From contig NZ_CP063373.1 of NCBI RefSeq assembly GCF_015160855.1, forward strand, positions 3,968,001-4,032,000: 64,000 nucleotides of DNA. The letters are read 5' to 3'. Both the position numbers and the translations under genes were made by a program. Below the pieces are notes generated by a model. The model was not told where the DNA came from. It did not search any database and was given only the letters and a program-made list of their open reading frames with translations. Numbering within the stretch: position 1 is the first letter of the stretch; each line of letters begins with the position of its first letter. This stretch comes from Streptomyces ferrugineus. Lineage in GTDB: Bacteria > Actinomycetota > Actinomycetes > Streptomycetales > Streptomycetaceae. Shown here piece after piece: positions 57,459 through 64,000 of the stretch.

Positions 57459-58136
57459 GTCCCTCCACTTGGCCTCTTCTGCGGCCATCGCGCGCAACTC
57501 CTCTGGAGACACGGCTTTGACCCCGTGAAGGCTGACGACGGTGAAGTTGGCCAGCGTCCAGCGGATTTCCTTATCGCCGACGTGGACGTGCTGAAGATCG
57601 CCAGGCCGGGAGCCAGGACTGGGAAGAGGAGCCAGCGTCACCGGGTCGTGGACTACCCCGGCCACACCCCAGAGCGGGTTGTACTCAACGAGCGCGGCAG
57701 CGTGCCCCCGCCCGAGGGGAGGGCAATTCTCGATCGCCTCCACCGCGCAGAGAGGATGCACGGGCGGTGCGGCGGTGGTCTCCCCTTCGGCGATCGGGGT
57801 CGCGGCACCCACCAGGTGAAGCGTGCGCTCGTCATCGGCCCGCCACCCGAGCGCAGTGTCTCCGCACACCTGGCACAGGCTGTACCGCACGGCACGCTTC
57901 TGGCGGTGCGTATTTATCCGGTTGAAGTCCGGCCGGCCACGGCCCTGGGCAAGGCCGGAGCGCACCCACAGTGCCTCGTGGCGCCGGTCGGTCACCGGGT
58001 GCTCGTCCTCGTAGCCGATGCCCTCGCCGCCGCGTCCGACAATCCGGATGACGGGCGGCTGGGGCAGGACCTCCCCGGTCCACGCGGTGATGTACGGGAC
58101 GCGCGTGCCGTTCCAATAGTGCTGTTGTTGCGTCAT
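57450..58136 (-). CDS. Protein with a Cys-x2-Cys motif (228 aa)
   Basis: ATG 58136 overlapping the upstream stop (ATGA). Contains SLCQVCGDTALGW and later HPLCAVEAIENCPPLG, so two Cys pairs may bind zinc. The C-terminal third (HVHVGDKEIRWTLANFTVVSLHG) is beta. Similar small Cys-containing proteins accompany Streptomyces ATP-binding regulators, but I cannot name the family. Confidence 0.6.
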   Translation of the reverse strand: MTQQQHYWNGTRVPYITAWTGEVLPQPPVIRIVGRGGEGIGYEDEHPVTDRRHEALWVRSGLAQGRGRPDFNRINTHRQKRAVRYSLCQVCGDTALGWRADDERTLHLVGAATPIAEGETTAAPPVHPLCAVEAIENCPPLGRGHAAALVEYNPLWGVAGVVHDPVTLAPLPSPGSRPGDLQHVHVGDKEIRWTLANFTVVSLHGVKAVSPEELRAMAAEEAKWRDAA

Positions 58137-59086
58137 GGCTCCACCACCCCCGGGGGAAGCACCGCGCACACGGTCTTGCCGGAGCCATCGTGGTGCAGGA
58201 ACCAGCCGAGCATGGCCCCCAACTCCGCGACCCTCCGAAGGCCTCGCCCCTTTTCTCCTCGGGCTGCGGCTGTGAAGTCTGGGAATGACGGATTGCGGTC
58301 GGACACGTCGATGAGGAGATCGCCCGCTTCGTCTACGGCGGCACGCACGAAGATTGTCTGCGTCTCCGCGTGGTCAGGCAGTCCATGACGTACTCCGTTG
58401 TCAACAAGACGGGTGAGCACCTCCTCGGCTTGGAGAATGGCACCCACCCAACCGAGCGCGGGAAGGCAGTAGCGGATCCACATCCGTCCAGCTCTCAGGG
58501 CAGAGGTACTGCCGGGCAGTTCAGTCTGCAAGGCGGTAACGATCGGCGATGTCTGTACTGCTACTAGACGGTTTGCCCCAACATCCTGGACGGGCGGCTG
58601 CACTGTGCGAAGGAGCTGCGGCAGCGCCCGGTAGACCATGCTGGCCTGGGTGGGCGCTCCGCCGAGCAACTTCCGGGCGTGCGCGGCAATGTCGTCAACT
58701 TCCCAGATCGACACCTGGAGTTCGTCCAACGCGTACTGCTTCTGCGTCCTGCCGCGGGCCAGCGCCTGGATGTAGTGGAGGACGTCAGGAGGAAGCCAAC
58801 CGGTGTCTTCAGGGTCTGGAACATCAAGAGCCCCATGGACACGCGCGCGGAAGATGAGTTCTGGTAGGCGCCCGTGCGACTGGCTGCGTTCGGCGCCGAG
58901 CTTCTTCGCCACCGCGGACCACATTCTTCCCAGGCCGGCCGCAGGAATGCGGTGCTTCTCCTCAGACAGCTTCTCCGTGATCCCCGAACTTCGAAGGCCG
59001 AGCGCTGCTAGTGCGAGCGCACGCCGTTCCGGCAGAGATAGAGACACGGCATCCGCTGGTAATTCGGGACGTACGAGGATCGTCAC
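58133..59086 (-). CDS. Regulator: LuxR-like HTH plus RsbW-like ATPase domain
   Basis: 317 aa, GTG 59086 with GAGGGG upstream. Residues about 15-80 (LSLPERRALALAALGLRSS, LGRMWSAVAKKLGAERS) look like a LuxR/GerE-type DNA-binding segment. Residues about 195-317 are a histidine-kinase-type ATPase: N box LTRLVDNGVRHG, then LIDVSDRNPSFPDF and G box GEKGRGLRRV. The arrangement suggests a DNA-binding protein whose state depends on ATP or on an anti-sigma-like partner. Probably controls the downstream cluster. Confidence 0.65.
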   Translation of the reverse strand: MTILVRPELPADAVSLSLPERRALALAALGLRSSGITEKLSEEKHRIPAAGLGRMWSAVAKKLGAERSQSHGRLPELIFRARVHGALDVPDPEDTGWLPPDVLHYIQALARGRTQKQYALDELQVSIWEVDDIAAHARKLLGGAPTQASMVYRALPQLLRTVQPPVQDVGANRLVAVQTSPIVTALQTELPGSTSALRAGRMWIRYCLPALGWVGAILQAEEVLTRLVDNGVRHGLPDHAETQTIFVRAAVDEAGDLLIDVSDRNPSFPDFTAAARGEKGRGLRRVAELGAMLGWFLHHDGSGKTVCAVLPPGVVEP

Positions 59087-59132
59087 AGATGGCCCCTCTG
59101 AGCAGGTACGACGTCTTGTGCGGGAGAGCGCG

Positions 59133-59531
59133 TCATGGGGCGTTGTCTCCCATCAGGTCGAGGATCGCGAGGATGGCCAGGGCCAACCGGCGGAGGTGGC
59201 TCAGCTCGTCCTCGAGACGAGGGTGCTCTGCGCTCTGGTAGATCAGACGTCGCATCTCGTCGACCGGGTACGGCCGGACGAGGTACGGCACAAGCTCCAC
59301 GAGCTTGGTGGTCGCCTCCCGGAAGCGCTTCACGATGGCTCTGGCCTCCCGTGGGGCGAGGTCCGCGTACGGGCCGAGCACGGCCTCCAGGTCGTCGTAC
59401 GTCTGCTCGTCGATTGCCTCGCTGGCGAGGGAACGGCGCAGGGAGTGGAGGATCGTGCCCAGCGTGTCGTGATCGTCGGTGGTCCGACGGCTCAGCAACT
59501 GCGTGGCGACGTCGAGAGTCACTGCGGCCAT
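59133..59531 (-). CDS. Helical protein of unknown function (132 aa)
   Basis: ATG 59531 overlapping the ATPase stop (TGATG). All-helical, Leu/Arg/Glu-rich (VATQLLSRRTTDDHDTLG, IVKRFREATTKLVELVPYL, LRRLALAILAILDLMG). Coupled on both sides to regulators, so it may be a partner of the RsbW-like protein. Confidence 0.55.
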   Translation of the reverse strand: MAAVTLDVATQLLSRRTTDDHDTLGTILHSLRRSLASEAIDEQTYDDLEAVLGPYADLAPREARAIVKRFREATTKLVELVPYLVRPYPVDEMRRLIYQSAEHPRLEDELSHLRRLALAILAILDLMGDNAP

Positions 59532-60007
59532 CAGGCACTCTCCTCGGGGAGAGCGAGGGAGCACCAGGTTTCTGCGCCGTCGTCGTTGGTGCCCCATCTG
59601 CCGCCATGCTCGGTGACAAGGGCCTCGACTAGGGCAAGGCCGCGACCAGATTCGGCGTCCTCGTTGGCGTCCTTCCGCGTGGCACCGCCCGGCATGCCGT
59701 CGATGACGGTGATGCGCAGAAAGCCGTCCCGGACGCTGAGACTCAGGGTGATCTCCTTGGTGCCGCTGTGCAGTACGGCGTTCGTGAGCAACTCGGAGAC
59801 GATGACCATCACTTCGTCGATCAACGCGCCGAGTCCGCAGAACCTGAGCTTGGCTGCAGCGATTCGTCGCATAGCGCCTACTCGGGTTGCGTCCTGGGGC
59901 CGGGGCGGATCGTCGCCAAAGCGGGGCGCGACGGAGATCCGCTCGCTCATCACTTCCCCGTCGCGGCGTGGCACCGCGCGAGGAGTCCGTACGGCTGTCG
60001 TCGTCAT
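59531..60007 (-). CDS. RsbW-like ATP-binding regulatory protein
   Basis: 158 aa, ATG 60007 overlapping the upstream stop (TGATG). Single ATPase domain with N box VSELLTNAVLHSG, ITVIDGMPGG and G box ESGRGLALVEAL, ending WCSLALP. This is the Streptomyces anti-sigma/ATP-binding family, which is abundant and mostly of unknown partners. Confidence 0.75.
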   Translation of the reverse strand: MTTTAVRTPRAVPRRDGEVMSERISVAPRFGDDPPRPQDATRVGAMRRIAAAKLRFCGLGALIDEVMVIVSELLTNAVLHSGTKEITLSLSVRDGFLRITVIDGMPGGATRKDANEDAESGRGLALVEALVTEHGGRWGTNDDGAETWCSLALPEESA

Positions 60008-60582
60008 CACGTCCTCTGGGGGGAGTGCAGGAGCGACCTGACGGCCGACACAGTCCTGCGCAGGGGGGTTCGTTCCGGGGGACCGAGGAGGGCCTGGGCC
60101 TCCGTGATGCACCGCGCGAGCGGGACCGGGCTCGTCAGCAACGGCGCCCCGCCGATGGCCTGTTCGTCGTCTGGCGGCTCCAGCCACTGCGCGAGCAGAC
60201 CGGCCGGCCGAGGTGCGGGCACGAGGATCACGTGACCGGCGCTGAGGCAAGCGGGCCGAGGACGGCGTTCAGGCCACTGGGCAGTGGCCATCAGACTGTT
60301 CCAGCGCAGCGCAGTGCCCACCGGTACCAGCACAGCCGCAGAACGCAGGCTGGTGAACAGCACCGCGGGGCCGAGCGGCTGCTCGTACTGGGCGAGGAGC
60401 CGGTACGCCGTACTGATCAGGGATCGGTCGGCCATCACGATGTCGAAGGCCATGCCGCACTGGAGTCGCCGAGGGAGGTGGGCGTTCTCCCGCCACAGAC
60501 TGACCGCCAAGTCCGGGTCCGGGGTCGCTGTGGCGAACCACGCGGACAGTGCCTCAACCTCGGCGACTTCGCGGGTTTCCAT
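60007..60582 (-). CDS. Protein of unknown function, first gene of the leftward cluster
   Basis: 191 aa, ATG 60582 (METREVAEV) with GGGAGG 4 nt upstream. Mixed alpha/beta, with LFTSLRSAAVLVPVGTALRWNS and SAGHVILVPAPRP segments and a basic C terminus (RTPLRRTVSAVRSLL). Family not recognised. Faces the HTH-TPR regulator across a 235-bp control region. Confidence 0.55.
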   Translation of the reverse strand: METREVAEVEALSAWFATATPDPDLAVSLWRENAHLPRRLQCGMAFDIVMADRSLISTAYRLLAQYEQPLGPAVLFTSLRSAAVLVPVGTALRWNSLMATAQWPERRPRPACLSAGHVILVPAPRPAGLLAQWLEPPDDEQAIGGAPLLTSPVPLARCITEAQALLGPPERTPLRRTVSAVRSLLHSPQRT

Positions 60583-60817
60583 GAGCCCTCCCGGCATCAC
60601 GACGGCACGCGCGGTGTGTGCGATGTGACCCAGTGCAGCGAAGGCGCTGAGCGGTGACCAGGGCTTTTCCCCGGAACTCTGCCGGGCATCTACCGGAACT
60701 TTGGCGGCTCTTTCACCGGCCCTTTCCCTCTGACCAGGGCTTTCCGTTGACGAACTCTCACGCGCCGCCACCAGAGTCGCTACCGTGAGGGCGAAACCAG
60801 ACGGCGAGGGGTGGCCC
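60583..60817. promoter_or_regulatory. Divergent control region with direct repeats
   Basis: Between the leftward cluster and the rightward regulator. A direct repeat TGACCAGGGCTTTTCC (60655-60670) / TGACCAGGGCTTTCC (60731-60745) may be an operator pair. The second copy abuts TTGACG (60747-60752), which with CAGAGT 19 bp further could form a rightward promoter. Two GTTCCGG blocks lie between the repeats. Confidence 0.45.
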
Positions 60818-62131
60818 ATGCGTGAACTCAAGCGGTTACGCATCAGCGCGAACCTGTCGCAAGAGGCGGTGGTTGAAGAACTCACCGACCTTGCCAGGCG
60901 CCTCCACGCCGAGCGCCGCATCAGCAAGCCCCCAACGTTCAGCGTCCGCCACTTGCGCAAGTTGGAGAACGAAGAACCTCCCCCCTGGCCTCACCCCGAT
61001 GCCCGCGCTGTGCTGGCGGGCTACTGGAAGCGCCCCGTAGAGGAACTGGGACTGCGGCCGCCGGCGGACGACGGTGGCCTTGTGGTGCTCACGCCTGTGC
61101 CCCTGCTCAGTCAGGCTCCCTCGTCCGGCCCGTTGCTGGTCGCCGCCGGATCGACACCGCTCACGGATGCGGCTCCGCCGTGGCTGGCTGAGACCACCAC
61201 CAGCACCAACCGTTCTGGTGAGTGGCGGATCGTGCCGGAGGAAGTGGAGTTTCTGTCGGCCGCTGCCGATGACAACTATGCGATCGACCAGCAGTTCGGC
61301 GCGAACCGGCTGTGGCGTCCAACCCGGGCGCATCTAATCTGGACGCACCACATGATCGACCGGGGTACCTACGACGATCCGCTGGGTCAGCAACTTCACG
61401 CCCTGGCGGGGAAGCTCACCACGTCGCTCGGCTGGTTCTGCTACGACGCAGGCCTTCAGACTCAGGCGCGTCAGTACTTTTCCGAGGCACTGAACGCGGC
61501 CAACTACACGAGCGATGACGCGCTGGCCAGCCGCACGCTGAGCAATATGGCCAGACAGGCTGTCGACCTGAACAAGGGACGCGAAGCCGTGCGCTTCGCC
61601 AAGCTCGGCCAAAGGCACGCGGAACTCTGGAACGCGCCCAGCCGCGTCACGGCCCTCCTTGCGATCCGCGAGGCGCAGGGGCACGCCCGGCTCGGAGACG
61701 ACTTCAACTGCGAGGCCGCCATCAAGCGAGCCTGGCAGGAGTGGGAGCGCGGGGACGACGAGCGAGACCCGGACTGGGCCCTGTTCCTCAATCTCGCCGA
61801 GTTGACCTGTTTGGAGGGCATGTGCCGCCTGGACCTCGGCCAGATGGCGCGCGCGCAAACGCTCCTGGCGCGGTCCGAATCGCTGCAGGATTCCGCCCAC
61901 TCCAGAAACCGGGGGATGTGCCTCGGCCGGCTATCGGTCGCGGCCGTGGAGAACGGCGACGTAGACCATGGTTTGGCGGCCGCTACGGAAGCTCTGCGCC
62001 TCGTCGAGAGCGGGATGTCTTCCACGCGGACGGCCGGACAGTTGAAGATCGTCCATGACGGCATGCTTCCCCATCGGTGCGCCCGTGGCGTTGGGGACCT
62101 ACTAGAACAGATTCGTGCTCACGTCGCGTGA
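60818..62131 (+). CDS. HTH-TPR transcriptional regulator
   Basis: 437 aa from ATG 60818 (MRELKRLRI) with GAGGGG upstream; the GTG at 60785 lies in the likely promoter. Residues 1-65 are a degenerate Xre-type HTH (SANLSQEAVVEELTDLA, HLRKLENEE). Residues about 170-437 are helical TPR-like repeats (LAGKLTTSLGWFCYDAG, ARQYFSEALNAA, ARTLLARSESL). Such proteins in Streptomyces bind DNA and may respond to a peptide or partner. Divergent placement suggests it controls the leftward cluster. Confidence 0.75.
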   Translation: MRELKRLRISANLSQEAVVEELTDLARRLHAERRISKPPTFSVRHLRKLENEEPPPWPHPDARAVLAGYWKRPVEELGLRPPADDGGLVVLTPVPLLSQAPSSGPLLVAAGSTPLTDAAPPWLAETTTSTNRSGEWRIVPEEVEFLSAAADDNYAIDQQFGANRLWRPTRAHLIWTHHMIDRGTYDDPLGQQLHALAGKLTTSLGWFCYDAGLQTQARQYFSEALNAANYTSDDALASRTLSNMARQAVDLNKGREAVRFAKLGQRHAELWNAPSRVTALLAIREAQGHARLGDDFNCEAAIKRAWQEWERGDDERDPDWALFLNLAELTCLEGMCRLDLGQMARAQTLLARSESLQDSAHSRNRGMCLGRLSVAAVENGDVDHGLAAATEALRLVESGMSSTRTAGQLKIVHDGMLPHRCARGVGDLLEQIRAHVA

Positions 62132-62152
62132 GCCAGCAAAGGAGAGTGCACC

Positions 62153-62698
62153 GTGGACCCGGAGTTCCAGCGGCACGATGCGAAGTCGGCGCAGGACGTA
62201 GTTTCCGAGCTGGTTGACGTCTATGCCAAGGTGTACGACGTTCCCCCATATATCGGTGACCCGTTCTTCTCGGTCGACTTGTTCCGAACCCGCCTGGAAG
62301 CAGCGTTCGACACCGAGGGGTTCGAGACCGTGACTGCCCGTCTGGACGGCCGGATCGTTGGGTACGTACACGGCGCGACCCTGCCCGCAGACAAGCCCTG
62401 GTGGGCCTCCCTCGGTGACCAACGGCCTACCGAGCTGGTCGACTTGGCGGAGGCCGGGGGCATCTTCTGGCTCCGCGAACTGATGGTGCTCCCCGAACTG
62501 CAGAACCAGGGCCTTGGGCGGCAGATCCACGACACGGTCATTGCCGGTCGCGCGGAGAGCATCACGGCCCTGACCTGCATCGTCGATAACCAGCCTGCCC
62601 ACGATGCTTACCTGCGATGGGGATACTCCATTATGGGGCAGATCAAGCACGCCCCAGAATCGCCACTTTATGACGCGATGTACTTGCCCTCTCGCTGA
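62153..62698 (+). CDS. GNAT family N-acetyltransferase
   Basis: 181 aa, GTG 62153 with AAAGGAGAG upstream. Motif A is LPELQNQGLGRQIHD (acetyl-CoA pyrophosphate loop Q-x-x-G-x-G-R), preceded by the strand FWLRELMVL and followed by VDNQPAHDAYLRWGY (motif B). Substrate not predictable. Twenty bases after the regulator, so probably co-transcribed with it. Confidence 0.8.
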   Translation: MDPEFQRHDAKSAQDVVSELVDVYAKVYDVPPYIGDPFFSVDLFRTRLEAAFDTEGFETVTARLDGRIVGYVHGATLPADKPWWASLGDQRPTELVDLAEAGGIFWLRELMVLPELQNQGLGRQIHDTVIAGRAESITALTCIVDNQPAHDAYLRWGYSIMGQIKHAPESPLYDAMYLPSR

Positions 62699-62712
62699 AA
62701 CACGGAACGCAC

Positions 62713-63210
62713 ATGACGCAAACGATCACTCGCACGAGTCCCACCCCGGTCCCGGAGACCTCTGGTCGCCGGGACCGGCTCACGCAAGGCCCCGACGTGC
62801 TGTTCTGCTACGGCACGCTGCAGTTCGATGCCGTGCTCGAGGCGCTCCTGGGGCGGATACCCGAGCGGACCCCAGCGTCCGCGCCTGGCTACCGAGCGGC
62901 TGCACTGGCAGGCCGTGTCTACCCGGGCCTCGTCCGGGCGTTCGACAGCTCGGCGGCTGGCGAGCTACTGACCGACCTCAGCTATAAGGAATGGGAGATC
63001 CTCGATGCGTTTGAGGATCTCCGCTATGAGCTGCGCGAAGTCGCCCTCTCCACGGGCAAGCTGGGATGGGCGTACGTCTGGCCGGGCGGGGACGTCCGCC
63101 CGGAAGACTGGGACGCCGAGGAGTTCCAGGCCCAGCACCTCACGGAGTACGCGGCTCGCTGCGCGCGGCTCGCTCCGAGCCTCGCCGCGGGACTACCCAA
63201 GGGCGAGTAG
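62713..63210 (+). CDS. Gamma-glutamylcyclotransferase-like protein
   Basis: 165 aa, ATG 62713. The YGTLQ loop (VLFCYGTLQFD) that binds the glutamyl group and the later acidic FEDLRYE segment (general-acid region) match the GGCT/AIG2-like family. These enzymes release 5-oxoproline from gamma-glutamyl amines. The 14-bp spacing to the GNAT gene indicates one operon. Confidence 0.75.
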   Translation: MTQTITRTSPTPVPETSGRRDRLTQGPDVLFCYGTLQFDAVLEALLGRIPERTPASAPGYRAAALAGRVYPGLVRAFDSSAAGELLTDLSYKEWEILDAFEDLRYELREVALSTGKLGWAYVWPGGDVRPEDWDAEEFQAQHLTEYAARCARLAPSLAAGLPKGE

Positions 63211-63253
63211 CACGAGCGGCATCCGAGAGCGTTCCCCGCGCTCGGATGCCGCT

Positions 63254-63586
63254 TCATCCCCCCGTCGGGGCCCTCGGGTTGTGCACGGGGACCTTGTCGA
63301 ACGGGTCCTTCTTCCCAGCCTCCGCCGGGCGCACGTAGACCTTCCGGGGGATGGACGACCCCTTGGCCCATCGGCCCGCGTCCTCGAGTTCCTGATCGGT
63401 GGCACCCGCCTCGGCGAGGTCGGTGGCGCCGCCCGCGCGCAGACCATGGGAGGTGACTGGTCGGCCGTCGCTCACCAGCCCGGCCTTGGCGAACCAGTGC
63501 TTCACCCGCTCGTTGACGACGTGCCCCCGAAGATGCACGCCGCGCTTCGTGGCCGTCTTCGCCCGGGTCTCCTCCGTCGCGGGCAT
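63254..63586 (-). pseudogene. Tyrosine integrase C-terminal fragment
   Basis: About 110 codons. SHGLRAGGATDLAEAG supplies the H-x-x-R pair of tyrosine recombinases, and GRWAKGSSIPRKVYVRP the final Tyr region. The box I Arg and the N-terminal half are missing. Integrase-like sequence in another frame (TLTLDLEMRR, about 63,590-63,625) points to a frameshift and truncation. It is the remnant of an integrated element rather than an active enzyme. Confidence 0.7.
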
Positions 63587-63691
63587 GCCGTTCTTGATCG
63601 GGCCGCCGCATCTCCAGGTCCAAGGTGAGCGTGTCCCGCAGTGAACAGCGAAAAGCTCCAGTCGCGGTCGTGTCTCCCCTACGATCTCGCT

Positions 63692-64000
63692 ATGCTCCGA
63701 CTACTCATCGACACGTCTGTTTGGTTGAATATTGCAAAGCGCCGGGACGGCCAGCAGATCATTGTCCCCCTGCGATTGCTGCTGTCTCAGAAGAAGATCG
63801 AACTCCTTGTCCCATCTCTGATCCTGGACGAGTTCGACCGAAACCGCCCGCGCGCAGAAGCGGCAACATCGACGAGCGTTCGAGAGCGCTTTCGAGTTCT
63901 CCGTCAGGATCTTCAAGATTATGGTGATGACGAGGCACAGCGTTGGATTGCCGAAATGTCCCACCAGATCCCGTACGTAAGTGCTCGCTCTCTCCAGAAC
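63692..64000 (+). CDS. PIN-domain protein, 3'-truncated by window end
   Basis: 103 codons visible from ATG 63692 with no stop. MLRLLIDTSVWLNIAKR carries the first PIN acidic residue, and LVPSLILDEFDRN the second acidic cluster. This resembles the DUF4935-type PIN nucleases. TACGAT (63680-63685) lies 12 nt before the ATG and no ribosome-binding site is present, so a leaderless transcript is likely. It could be the toxin of a toxin-antitoxin pair or an RNase; the partner is outside the window. Confidence 0.6.
   Translation, partial: MLRLLIDTSVWLNIAKRRDGQQIIVPLRLLLSQKKIELLVPSLILDEFDRNRPRAEAATSTSVRERFRVLRQDLQDYGDDEAQRWIAEMSHQIPYVSARSLQN

Noticed and set aside
63701..63964. Leftward 87-codon frame at the window end
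   Set aside because: Antisense to the PIN-domain frame, which has family motifs and a plausible promoter.
1..64000. CRISPR array
   Set aside because: No regularly spaced direct repeats with unique spacers were seen.

Overview
The window reads as Streptomyces-type actinobacterial DNA: very high GC, GTG and TTG starts, dense ATGA/GTGA translational coupling, and families such as DUF2637, GP88 and RsbW-like ATPases. It has two parts. No rRNA, tRNA or CRISPR array was recognised by eye.

Part A, about 1-49,620, is a long-tailed (siphovirus-type) prophage or phage-plasmid. Early genes run rightward at 1-6,654: a 5'-truncated DnaC-like helicase loader, a DUF2637 membrane protein, a small regulator-like protein, a RecA-like P-loop ATPase behind a structured leader, a frameshifted DUF3800 gene and a PD-(D/E)XK nuclease. 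A block with eight GGCGCGCC octamers (6,703-7,087) separates them from the leftward late genes. Read 3'->5' on the map, the late genes are: 273-aa protein, holin-like proteins, a GH6 glycosidase, tail fibre/tip proteins, tape measure, G/GT tail chaperones made by -1 frameshifting, major tail protein with an Ig-like domain, head-tail joining proteins, GP88, an Mre11-like phosphoesterase, HK97-type capsid, a protease-Nudix-scaffold fusion, an RMF-like protein, a giant 4,244-aa protein, a portal fused to a MuF domain, and small membrane proteins. No terminase is visible. A family of about 15 promoter-like elements of nearly fixed geometry (GCGACR, 18 bp, CANNNT) sits in front of individual late genes; in six cases the start codon lies exactly where transcription should begin, which suggests leaderless mRNAs.

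Part B, about 49,687-60,582, is a leftward, largely overlapping gene set: degenerate Nudix, aldo/keto reductase, NadR-type P-loop kinase-like protein, DEDDh exonuclease, radical SAM protein, tandem-domain nucleoside diphosphate kinase, thymidylate-synthase homologue whose dUMP-selecting Asn is Asp, a JmjC/cupin-type oxygenase, a second degenerate Nudix, and regulators with RsbW-like ATPase domains. The hydroxymethylase-like + monophosphate kinase-like + NDP kinase trio resembles the T4 route to 5-hydroxymethyl-dCTP, so I infer a modified pyrimidine nucleotide or nucleoside pathway. Its product is unknown and it may belong to the host, to the phage or to another mobile element.

Part C, 60,583-64,000: a divergent control region with a 15-bp direct repeat, an HTH-TPR regulator, a GNAT acetyltransferase, a gamma-glutamylcyclotransferase-like protein, a decayed tyrosine-integrase fragment and the start of a PIN-domain gene cut by the window end. 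The integrase remnant suggests that a mobile element once had an end near here.
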